Notes under the pieces: generated by a model
What the model was told of the DNA's origin: nothing
Database searches by the model: none
Seen by the model: only the letters and a program-made list of their open reading frames with translations
Made by a program: the position numbers and the translations under genes
Assembly (NCBI GenBank): GCA_011033025.1
Contig: WFMF01000021.1
Span: 372,001-436,000 of the forward strand
Length of the DNA stretch: 64,000 nucleotides
Reading direction: 5' to 3'
DNA from: Beroe forskalii
Lineage: Eukaryota; Ctenophora; Nuda; Beroida; Beroidae
Part shown: in pieces, positions 46,972 to 59,100 of the stretch
How the letters are laid out: the number at the start of each line of letters is the position of its first letter
How positions within the stretch are numbered: the first letter of the stretch is position 1

Positions 46972-47930
46972 GGTAAGGTTTGCTGCTGTGCTTGATCAGA
47001 AGTCTGGAGGCCTTTCTTTTCCGAGAGCTGAGGCCGTAGCAGGTCTTGGTGTACATCTGCAGCTCTAGGGGTACATCCGCAGCTCCATTATCCAGGAATC
47101 AATCTTTTTGATGGAGGTGAAGGTGGCAGCAGCTGTCTGTGAAGCGTCTGTTGCAACATAAAGGGCCTCCCTCCCAGGCTTGATGGATTCTCTGACTCTG
47201 ACGCAGGAAGATTCCACATGAAGATGGATGCATAACAAAGTCTTGAGATGTTGAGATTGTGAAGGTACTTCTGGTCTGGTACTGGTGGAATTGTCAAAGT
47301 TGAGAGGAGCCAAGTGTTGAGGGTCTGGAAGGTGAAGAGGGGGTAAGGCCCGTGGGGGAGGTAGTTCAAGTGAAGGTCAGGATTCATCAGGAGCTTCAAA
47401 CATCATCTGTAGTGAAGTGGCTACTCTGATCTGGAACTTAGGTTCTGTCGGCTTGTGAGGCAGATGGGAAGGGACTCTGATCTGGAATTTAGGTTATGTT
47501 AGCTTGGGAGGTAGATGGGCAGGGATTCTGATCTGGATGGTGGGTTCTGTGGCATCGACAGGGAGATGGGGAGGGACTCTGATCTGGATCAGATTATCAA
47601 TATGGAGAATAATAACCAGCATAGCCCTCCAGAAAAATGTGCGACCACAAATCAAAACTAGTCCCCCTCAGTTTTTTGGTAGATTGCTGGAAAAGTGCTT
47701 GAAATTCAATAAAAATCCAAATTTTCCAAAAGTTTCACCTGCGGCAGGCATGTCTGCCACTTAATAAGTAATAACTTTACAAAATTTCCATGTCCCCTCC
47801 AGTTTTTATTTTCGATTTACGGCCCTGATTTTGGCACTGCACAGGAATGATTTCACTTGTCATTTCTGGTCAAGAATCATTCCCTATCAGTGTAATATTA
47901 CATAATTTGAAAAACTTATCTATTCATGCC
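46972..47930 (-). other. unassigned stretch with a possible minus-strand coding remnant
   Basis: A minus-strand frame at 47065-47313 reads REALYVATDASQTAAATFTS and similar, without family resemblance. Upstream of it on that strand, 47400-47590 contains two to three repeats of about 70 bp around GGGACTCTGATCTGGA. It may be an exon of an unrecognised gene or repeat-derived. Missing 3' exons of GPN1 would be expected between 46.2 and 50.2 kb, but nothing here resembles them. Confidence 0.25.
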
Positions 47931-48198
47931 TGTACAACTTTTTCATCTCCCAGAACATTCTCCATCATAACCAGTATGGCTTCAGAAAATCTCATTCAAC
48001 CAGTCATGCATTGAACTATTCAGTATCATATATAGAATCTGCCCTTCAAAGGAAGGAACGCATACTTGGCATATTTATTGACTTGAGTAAGGCCTTTGAT
48101 ACTATTGATCACGAGACTCTCCTGCATAATTTATCCCACTATGGAGTTCGTGGAACCACTCACTCACTCATTAAGTCATATCTGTCAAATAGAAGTCA
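47930..48198 (+). pseudogene. LINE reverse-transcriptase fragment
   Basis: One frame reads HNQYGFRKSHSTSHALN, then FIDLSKAFDTIDHETLLHNL and YGVRGTTHSLIKSYLSNRSQ. These are the RT motifs around the first catalytic aspartate. It is cut off exactly where the next element's tail begins. Confidence 0.8.
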
Positions 48199-49320
48199 AT
48201 AAGATAAGATAAGATAAGATAAAATTAATGGTATTGAACCATCACAAATCTTAACAATAATTCAATTCATTGGTTTACATTAAGAACACACCTTTAAACA
48301 CAGGTGTCCATTTATCAATAACATTTTGAAACATTTCATAGAATAAATAGGATTCAATATTATATTATAGAAATGAATTGAAATAACTTAAATTAAAAGT
48401 AGCATGCATTTGTTAATTGTGATTTCCAAATTAAAAACCTATGAAATGAATGCACAAAAGATATCTCATGTCAGCTGCTATAAGATAAAAACCCTTCAGA
48501 AACAACAATATATACAATCATACCATGAAAACAGGAACTTGACATGAGAAAAAGAGATTAACAAAATATCAATTCAATATCAATATAAAAATCAAAGGTG
48601 ATGTTTGCAAATAAATGACTAATATTTATCCCTTTTCGTTTGGCCACAAACGGATTACTCATCAGGTAATCATTAAACTTCTTTTATTAGATAAATAGTT
48701 ACTTCCCTCTATTTTTCTAGTACCAAAGAAGAAACATACCAAAAGTTATCTGGATTTAAAGTACCACAATCCTTCTTATAACATTCTAGACTAGCCTTGA
48801 AAGAGTTAACACTTGATACATCTCTCACAGATTTAGGTAGATTGTTCCAATAAGGTCTGACTCTCTCTGATATAAAACTATCATTCAATTTACGAAAGTC
48901 ACTAGAGCAATATGTAGTATTATACTTATTAGTTAACAAGTTTCTTCTGCTTCTACCAAGTTTAAATAAGTCCTTACTGCATATGCTTCATTACTAACAA
49001 CTTTGAAAGTCTCTATAAGATCACCCCTATCCTCCTTTCAGCTAATGTTGTCAATTTAAAGTTGGTCAAGCCCTCACTATATGGAATTATTATAATGCCA
49101 TTTATCAGTCTTGTGAAACGCTGGACACCTTCCAGCTCCAAGATGAGTAGCCCAGTTCCCATGGTGAGCAGCAGGACTCCACAGTTGGACACAGTACTCT
49201 AGCTTTGGCCTTATAAGTGCTGTATATTCTCAACATTATATCAATATCTTTATTAATTACATTTCTACTAACCCAAGCAATTGTTCTATACTGATGTGCT
49301 GAGCCACCAACCCTCGAAAC
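48199..49320 (-). pseudogene. 5'-truncated LINE with (CTTAT)n tail
   Basis: On the minus strand, decayed frames read STYKA, LEYCVQLWSPA-like sequence and then YWNNLPKSVRDVSSVNSFKA, the typical C-terminal end of CR1/RTE-type ORF2 proteins (48709-48939). The element ends at 48198-48222 with a five-base repeat tail. It inserted into, or next to, the plus-strand RT fragment. Confidence 0.75.
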
Positions 49321-50193
49321 TAGAAATACAATATGGAGCCCAGCGAAACGTTTCGGATTTTTTCGAGGTAACAGCGCGAATATAAGAATTTTAATTTCGC
49401 CGCCGACGTACATGGCTTCATTAGCGCGGCGTAATCACAATATGATATAGGGAGCCGCGCATTTTGAATTTCATATTGTTTGCAGTTCATTAACGCTGAT
49501 CATTGAACTGACGTTCAGTTATCGCGTGGAAGAGTTAACCATCAATTGACCAATGAGGCTGGTTATTTCAAAATTTTTGTGACGTTGCGTTGCAGCTCCT
49601 CCTTCATGAGTCTTTGTCTCGAAGTCAAGCTTTATGATTGCTTCGACCCCTCGTAGGATGTTACCCTACCCTCGCGCGCGCGGCGCTACGTTCCACATTT
49701 GGACGTCACTTTGCGCCTTCCAACAGCAAGTCAGAAGAAAGGGACGGACATCGCCCGTCGATTCGACCCCTATATATCAATGACTGAGAGCGAGTCAGCG
49801 AGAATTATGCGTACGCGTTTTAATTGCTTGTAGTTGTACCTTGATGTATTTGCGAGACGATTAACTTTTTAGTTAATTAGTGATAATTATTAACAACCCG
49901 TTCATTCAGTATTCACACCCAGCCCTCCTAAATCGCCGCATAATTTATATTTTTAACACTTTTTTTGAGTATTACTATTATTTTCTTGTAGTTGTACCTA
50001 ATCGTAATCGTATAACGTTTTGCATGATCCGGCCCATTATTCATCTCGCTATTTGGGCAATTTTACAATTCACACAGGAATTTGGATTATTCAAATGGTC
50101 ACCTACCTTATTTAAGTATTTATAAAAACTACCTTCAACTTAATAAGCAGTTACATAGAAAACTCCCCCTACCCCAACAGAAACTTAAACTAC
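49321..50193. other. spacer in the GPN1 3' region
   Basis: No exon was recognised. GTAGGATGTTACCCTACCCT followed by CGCGCGCG at about 49655 matches, inverted, a motif near 62565-62590 in the right-hand micro-palindrome cluster. Confidence 0.4.
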
Positions 50194-53100
50194 CTTTAAC
50201 TTCTTGAGCTGTGCATCCATTTCCTCCTCCTTCCTTTTCTCGATGATAGTCCTCAGCTGCTCCAAATGTGGTACATATTCTTCATAGTACTCCTTCACTG
50301 CATTACTCACTTCTTTGAAAAAACTGGTGCACCCATTTCCTGTCACAGATGATATACCAACTGTTCGAAGATCCTGAGGATTGAATTATTGTGTATCAAC
50401 ATCTTATTATAACTTGATAAAATGATAAGCATTGCTTGATCTATCAAATTTGATGCAATAAGTAATGACCGACAACATGATATCATTGAAACCCTTGAAC
50501 ATACCTGGGGCAGTATTGGAAGCACCTATTAACTTGCAACTTTCAGTACATAGATTGTCGCCTCCATGCACCATGTACTGAAAGTTTCAAGTGCTTTTGA
50601 TACTGCCCCATGTAAGTTACAAAAATTCAATTGTGTGCAGTAGTCAGCCAATACTTATTCTCTTATTGTGCCGATTTTACATGCATTTGATCAGATTTGA
50701 TAGACTAATAGTCCAGGACGTAAGGTCCAAAAAATGCCATCCGTTAGCAACCCGTGTTAAAAGCGATTTTTCGACGGTTACTAGGCCTTTAGATCATGTA
50801 GAATCGATCTAGCTCGGTCAGAACATCTGATCTCGCTGGCGCCAAGTCGATATTGACCACGCCCTTTTTTTAAGGTGCAGCGCCAGGCTTGATATTTCAT
50901 AACTTTGGCTCAGGAAGGTCGTAGAGACTTCGTTTTGGGCGCAAACGAAGCGCAATGGCCATGTTTCTACACAATTGTTGAAGAAATTATGCACCAAAGT
51001 GATCAGAGAAAAAGTTATGACCGAAAAACAGCTTTTAAGCCATATGCGAAGCAAATTTCTGGTGATTTTCGAAAATCCGTTAGCAACCCGTGTTTAAAGC
51101 GATTTCTCGACGGTTACTAGGCCTTTAGATCATGTTGAATCGAATAAGCTTGATCACGACATCTGATCTCGATGGCGCCAAGTAGATATTGACCACGCCC
51201 TTTTTTAAGGTTAGGCGCAGGCTTGATATTTCATAACTTGGCTCAGGAAGATCGTAGAGACTTCATTTTGGGCGCAAACGAAGCGCAATGGTCATGTTTC
51301 TAGACAATTGTCAATAAAGATATGCCCTAAAATGCTCAGGAAGATTGTTGTGGGCGAAAAACTGATTTTTGGGTACCCGCGGGACATAGCGGAGGAGATT
51401 TTTGTATCTTGGCCCAGGAAGATCGTAGAGGCTTCGTTGTGGGTGCAAACGAATCGCAATGACCATGTTTATATACGACTTGTAAATAAAGACATATTCA
51501 TGAACAGAGGTAGGTATGAGCGAACAACTGATTTTTTGGGCACCTGTGATGCATAGCACCCACCTCTTGTGCCTCATTTCCGTTTCCAAAGTTCCAATGG
51601 GGACCCTATAAGACCACCTGTTGTAGACTGCCCGTGTTTCAATCCAGTAATAAGTTTTAGTTCGGCTTAGTGTAACCTGGAACTGGAGGGGATGTCAATA
51701 GTCAATAACGCCTATGTTATTCTTGGCAGGTACCCAAAAATCTGTTTTTCCCTCTTAATTTTGTTAATGATCGTTTTAGAGCTTATTATGTGTATTGGCA
51801 ACAACTATTGTTGATTATGGGTCAGGGACGGAAGTTCGACACCCGGAAGTTCGACAACCCGGAAGTTAGACACTCTCACTGCTTGTCGAACTTCCGGGCG
51901 TCAACAGACTGAAGTCCGACAGTCCTAAAGCTCGACAGCAGGATCAGGTGTCGAACTTCTGGTCGTCAACAGACTGAAGTTCGACGCCCGAAAGTTCGAC
52001 ACCCTTTCCAAGCTCTAATAAAAGGGAATTCGCCTTCTGCATTGAGTGCCCCTTTATACTAAAGGTAATTACAGGCTTTGTGAGACTTGTATCGATAGAT
52101 CTAATCAGACAAGACGTTATGATAATGAGTATGTATAAGAGTATATGATAAGTAAATATGATAAGATAAGTTAATATAATAACTTAATAAGATAATAAAT
52201 CCATGAATTACTTGAACCTCATTTCAACCTCATTACATCAAACGTTTCATCAAGTTCGCTAATCTTGTCAAAGACCCTGTTATGGCTCGTACCTACAACT
52301 CGTACCTCTAATTCCTGATTAGGTTGGTGATCATAGCCTCACTACATTGCCTTTGCTTCAAGAATCGTAATGACAGCCTATTCAAAGCAAAGTCAAAAGT
52401 TCACTGATTAAACAAGTTAACAAGTTCAGTCATCCCTATCACAGTTCACGTCACGACTCGTGCTCGGAACCATGATAGCATGATGAGGTTGGTGTCTGGT
52501 GATAACAACCCATCACATCTAGCGTTCACCGCTCATCAAGTTCTATTGTCCCCCTTATCGAGGGTCACATGACGGATCGTACTGCAAACTTTCCTTCGGC
52601 GGACCTAAGGCGGACTCGCTTTATCAGGCCTATGGAGAACCTAATCGGGGAAGGATAATGATTGAGATGATTATAAGGGTTAGGGTAAGCGTTTGGGTTC
52701 TAGTTGTGGCAACAAATAGTGCTATGGTTAGGGTTAGGGTGAGTCCGCCTTAGGTCCGCCGAGGGAATGTCGGTGTTCTTTAGACTTTAACCGGTTCTCA
52801 AATCGCCAACTCAAAAGCCTAATGAAAAACATAACTGAAAGATTAATAAACTTCATCAAAGATGACATGACCACCAGACATTAAATAATGGGCGCATGCA
52901 AGTACTTTATCCGATATAACTTGGTGAGGTCGCCTTATTGAACATTAAAAGGGCCCTTCGAAGAGTAAAAAAAGGTGGAGAGCTTGTCGAACTTCCGGGC
53001 GTCAACAGACTGAAGTCCGACACCCAGAAGTTCGACAGCGGGATCAGGTGTCGAACCTCCGGTCGTCAACAGACTGAAGTTCGACAGTCCTAAAGCTCGA

Positions 53101-56100
53101 CAGTGTCTAACTTCTGGGTTGTCGAACTTCTGGGTTGTCGAACTTCCGTCCCCCAACCGTTGATAAGTATATATGCAATTAATAAATGATCAAGAACAGG
53201 GTGTTAGCTGCTACAGTGGGAGCGAACACCCCATTGTGGAACCAATTTTAAATCGAAAATCAAGTTGAGTTGTGTAGAAAAAATGGTTTTAATTGATGAA
53301 CTTGCGAAATAGTCCCCTAGCTCCATAGAATGGTAGAATTCACCAGCCCCCACTAACAAACAAAATATTCTTAATCTTAAGCCATGCAGCTCCCACAAAG
53401 CTCTCATTAGTTCCCACACAGCTCCCTTAATGAGCTCCCACGCAGATTAGATGCAACACAGCACCCAATTATTTGATCCCATAGATATGAGATCATTCAA
53501 ATTTTCCTTCACAAGAGTAACCACGATGGTACCTTGACTTAGCTGAGGCATTCGACAAAGTGAATCACGAGCTGGGTCAATGGCAGGTTTTGGGTAAACT
53601 TCTTCATTGGATCCTCAAATACAGGAAATGATTCGTCACCATAAATGGCTTCCATTCTTCTCTCACTCGTCCTCAGTGAAGTACCTCAAGGGTCAGTCCT
53701 TAGTCCCTTACTCTTCCTCGCACACATAAACAATCTGCAATGCCATATCACAGGCTCCGTTGCTGGTTGTTTTGCCGATGGCACCAGAATCAGCAAACAA
53801 ATATTGTCTAATTGTGAAGATGTCTCTGTTCTCCAGGACGACCTCAATTCCGTGGTGAAATGGGCGACTCAGAATAGCATGAAAACAAATTCGATATCTC
53901 GCCTACAACACTTCATTCAATAAGATTCTGTTACTGTTCGTGTTGATAATATCTTGAAGATCTTTCTTTCGCTGTTGTGTGGGTCCAGTACAGCACCCCA
54001 TCAGGACATATTCGTAGGTACCTCAGCAACCCGTGTCAAATACCTTGGTGTCCACCTCAGTCCAGAGTCCAGACATAAAGTGGTCTCTTCAGGCAGTTGC
54101 TGCCCAAAATAAAAGTAAAATAGCTAACTGGGTGCTCAGTGTATTCTCAGACCGGTCGAAAGATGTCCTTATTATGCTGTACAAAAGTATCTTTCACAGT
54201 CAACTTGAATATTCCTATCCAGTTTGGAGCCCTCAAACAGACAAACTGGAATCCACCCACCGTGCTTTTACACACTAGAACACTGGAAGTACTTCTGGGA
54301 AAGGTTGAAGAGATTTGGTAGATAATGTCCCTCCAGAGGCAGAGAGAGCGGTATGTGATAATGTACATGTGGAAGATCTGGCATTATGTCGTGTCAAACA
54401 TAATGCCAGAATCCCTCTGAATTGGACCACGGACGGCCTTCAACATGTGAACTAATTAGGTTTCCATTAGATGCAGACAAGAAGTGGGTGCTATTCATCA
54501 CAGGCGCCCAAAAAATTAACAGTTTTTCGCTCATAATTCTGTTCCTGCGCATATCTTTATCAAGTAAGACATATATAAACTTGGTAATTTCGATTCGTTT
54601 GCGCTCAAAATAAAGTGTCTGGGACCTTCCTGGGCCAAAACACAAAATTGTCTACACTAGTCACTACGCCCAGCAGGTGTCCAAATTATCAGTTTTTCAT
54701 CCATTACTCTGTTCCTATCAGTAAGTTGTTTATAAACATGGTCATTGCAATTCGTTTGCACGACGTTCCTGGGCCAAACGACATATAGGGTCCCCATTGT
54801 AACTTTGGAAACGGAAAAGAGGCACATACAAGGTAGGTGATATGCATCACAGGTGCCCAAAAAATCAGTTGTTCGCTCATACCTCTGTTCATGAGTATGT
54901 CTTTGTTTACAAGTCGTATATAAACATGGTCATTGCGATTCTTTTGCACCCACAACGAAGCCTCTACGGTCTTCTTGGGCCAAGATACAAAAATCGCCTC
55001 TGCCACGCCTTGCGGGTACCAAGAAAAATCAGTTTTTCGCCCATAACTCTCTTCCTGACCATCTTAGGGCATATGTTTATTAACAAGTCGTATATAAACA
55101 TGGTCATTGCGATTCGTTTGCACCCACAACGAAGCCTCTACGATCTTCCTGGGCCAAGATACAAAAATCTCCTCCGCTATGTCCCGCGGGTACCCAAAAA
55201 TCAGTTTTTCGCCCACAACAATCTTCCTGAGCATTTTAGGGCATATCTTTATTGACAATTGTCTAGAAACATGACCATTGCGCTTCGTTTGCGCCCAAAA
55301 TGAAGTCTCTACGATCTTCCTGAGCCAAGTTATGAAATATCAAGCCTGCGCCTAACCTTAAAAAAAGGGCGTGGTCAATATCTACTTGGCGCCATCGAGA
55401 TCAGATGTCGTGATCAAGCTTATTCGATTCAACATGATCTAAAGGCCTAGTAACCGTCGAGAAATCGCTTTAAACACGGGTTGCTAACGGATTTTCGAAA
55501 ATCACCAGAAATTTGCTTCGCATATGGCTTAAAAACTGTTTTTCGGTCGTAACTTTTTCTCTGATCACTTTGGTGCATAATTTCTTCAACAATTGTGTAG
55601 AAACATGGCCATTGCGCTTCGTTTGCGCCCAAAACGAAGTCTCTACGACCTTCCTGAGCCAAGTTATGAAATATCAAGCCTGCGCGTAACCTTAAAAAAG
55701 GGCGTGGTCAATATCGACTTGGCGCCAGCGAGATCAGATGTTCTGACCGAGCTAGATCGATTCTACATGATCTAAAGGCCTAGTAACCGTCGAAAAATCG
55801 CTTTTAACACGGGTTGCTAACGGATGGACCTTACGTCTTGGACTATAATAGGTTTCATTGTTACAAAATAACTAACCTGATAAAACTCATCTAGAACAAG
55901 ACTCATGGACCGTGAAAGGTTACTAGAATAACTTGGATGAGCATCCAATGCCTCTTGAAATGTCTCAAAGTCCTTCATCCAATCTACAGCAAATTTATTA
56001 TCTACTATGTCAGTCTGAAAGCAGTTTAAAGTTAACAAGGAGATTTATAATCAGCTCTGAGTGATAATATTGCCACTGCAAAAATTTGTATGTATGCAAT

Positions 56101-59100
56101 TCACTTTAATTGGCAAATCGATTAGACATAGAATTGAGTATTGGCCAAGAAATCAATAATGGAAATCAATTTTAGATTAGTATTCAAAATGGTTGCTGCT
56201 TTGCTGACATCTGTACTTGTTTTGTTCATGAAATTTTATTACCTTGTTCATAACGACTATCAAAGGAAGTCTAGTTTTATACATTATACTGCATGCATAC
56301 ATCATATTAGACATGAATGTCACTGGATTGGTACACCTGCAACATTATTAGGAGATGAGAGCATATTATCACAGTATACAAATCATTCTCTAAATCAATG
56401 GAATTTATTGATTCACTTAAAAACATTTTTGCTATATATGAATTTAATGATGATCAGTATTGATCCATCTCTCCATGAAAGATAGCTCACCTCACAGTAT
56501 CCATAACATAAGCAATTACAGTAGGGTAACTTCTTGCTATTGCATCAGATATAATGGTACCACTAGCACTCCAAGTAAAGACTTCTATCTGTCCAGGTGT
56601 ATCTATTAGTATGAAATCTATGTCATCCTTTTTCTGTAAAATATCTAGAACCTGAGAAATCTCATATTAGTGAGCCAAAATAAATTCTAAAGGGAAATCA
56701 TTTTATAAATCTGGGGTTGTGTTGAGAAACACACTTTGTTCATTCCAACATTAGATACGATAGCTGCTTGTCACACTAAATTCAAGTGATATTGGGGAAT
56801 TTTGTTCAGCAGTTTGAAGTAGGGCTTCTTTGCCCTGCGGAAGCTCTGCCAAAATTTTAAATTTCACTACTCAAAAAACATAGAATAAATTGAATCTGTA
56901 CAATCCTCTACGAATCATTATAACTTAAATTTGATTGTAGAAACAGTATTGTCAAGTTAAAACACAGAAATATACAAATAACTAGTACAAATATGCATAA
57001 GAATATAATTAATTAATCAAGAAATAATTAATTAATTAACCTTAATTAGTTTAAATGATATACAAGTATATTTACAAAATAAAAATAAAAATAAAAATAA
57101 ATAATACTGTATCAGATTACTAATCCTCTAAAAGTAATCTCTTACTCAGTACTGGGAAAGATATATATATGGAATAAAAATAAACACAAAAAACATGGTT
57201 GAGAAAATAATGAAATGGTGTAACCAAAACTCACTAGAAATCAGCACACTTAAAACAAAAGTAATTTTCTGGTCTGCAACCAGGAAAATAAACACCCAAA
57301 ATCAATCAAAACTTGATGGTCACAAAATTGAGATATCAAAACAGTAAAATACTTAGAATAACAATTGATAATAAACTAAAATGGAATGATCACATCGAGA
57401 ATGTAGTCAAAAAGAGTAATAAGGCTCTTTTTGCCACAAAAGGGCAATAGGTAGCAAAATGGGGAATATCTCCACAACAAATGCTCTGGATATACAAGAC
57501 AATCATCATACCGATTATAAGTTATGGATCTATTGTTTGGGGCAATGAACCTAACAAAATCACAAATAGCTAAAATAACTCCTATACAAACTATGGCACA
57601 ACATATGATAACAAGGTGTAAAATTAGTACTCCCAAAGTACTCCCTAAATTTACTCCCTTAATATGGCACCAATTGAGTTAAAATTAGAAGAAACAGCTT
57701 TAGAAAGAGCATTAACTCTCAAGACTGAAAGACACTGGAACATGAATAACTATAAAATGAAAAAAATACAATCAACACAAGAAATAATTGATTGAAATTA
57801 AAAATGTGATAAAAATTGACCCAAACCCAATTTCAGACAAAATTAGTCCTTTCTCAATCTTAAACAAAACATACAAAATCAACATTGAAAACAGGGACAG
57901 TATACAAATGAAAGAATGTGAATCAAACCTTCTAATCTTCACAGATGGGTCAAAAAATGAAAAAGGCAACACAGGAATCGGTATGACATTCAGTGAAGAA
58001 GAAATAAATGAGGTAGCAGAACCACTCCCAACACACACCAGCATTTACCAAGCAGAAGCAATTGCCATATGGAAAGCTAGCGAAATCATACGAAACAAAA
58101 ACTTAAGTAATTTAAATATCGAATTCTACTCAGATTCACAAGCAGTACTTAAAGGCCCCCGAACGCAAAATTTTGACTTTGGCTAATTCTATAGATCTTA
58201 GGGCGTGAATAAGAATGTACTTTGTCCCACCCTCTAACTCTAATTAGTTTAGCTGCTATGAGCGATTGAAAATAGGTCGGGCAGCAGAGAATTCATGTTT
58301 ACAACACCATAATTTGAATAAACGGCAATCTTTGATGCCTCATAATAAGACTTACAAAACAATCAATTTTGACAAGAAAGTTTTTTTTGGTGAGTCCGGT
58401 CAAAAACATTGTCTAAATGATAAAATGGTTGCCGAGTATGTAAAATTATTTTTACCGATGAATAATTGCATTTTAATTTACCCCATGAATATCAACTGTT
58501 GCCCTTTATAGATTTTGTTAGAATAACACGTAACATGCACTGTAATGTGATACGTATCATCATCACGTCTGAAGAAATATCCGCCGTACTACAGGGAAAA
58601 TTCTGCTGCCCTTTGAGTGTTTCGTAACGTTGTCTGCATGATGGCTTGGAGCATCATATAGAAACCGAGTTTTTCGGCTCTTATTGTTGATATTTCATCT
58701 ATAAGAACACATTCCACCATAAAAAATGGAAAATTAAAATTTGAAATTTCATGGTCGGGGGCCTTTAAGTCTCTAATGAACAAACATACAAAAAATGAAT
58801 TAATAAAAATGTGCCATAACTCACTTAATGAGCTGGGAGGAAATAACACAGTCAATCTCAACTGGATTGCATGGCCACGAAGGTCATGAAGAAATGAAAT
58901 AGGATGACTACCTTGCTAAGAAGGTTCCCCTAAACAATATCAAACTCCGCTATATATCAAAGCACCATTCACAACATTTATTAATATCATTAACAAACAC
59001 TACCATAGATCAATAGAAAACAGATTTATATATAGTGATATAAGCTGTGAGGCTAAGATACTTACATCTGGTTTAGTCAAAGCTTATAAATACAGGACAA

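Larger units (their letters stand above)
50709..55845. mobile_element. foldback-like element, copy 2 (5137 bp)
   Basis: Same ends as 41558-45549 (TAGTCCAGGACG and its inverse), flanked by TAA on both sides (50706-50708 and 55846-55848). It has the same orientation, arm subrepeats and internal RT fragment, so the two are copies of one composite element. It differs by a nested insertion at about 51816-53157; without it the length is about 3.8 kb. It lies in the GPN1 intron between 50373 and 55877. Confidence 0.85.

Noticed and set aside
56141-56485. 114-codon plus-strand frame
   Set aside because: It is antisense to the GPN1 exon at 56243-56336, which has the family motif NPVTFMSNM and correct splice sites on the minus strand.
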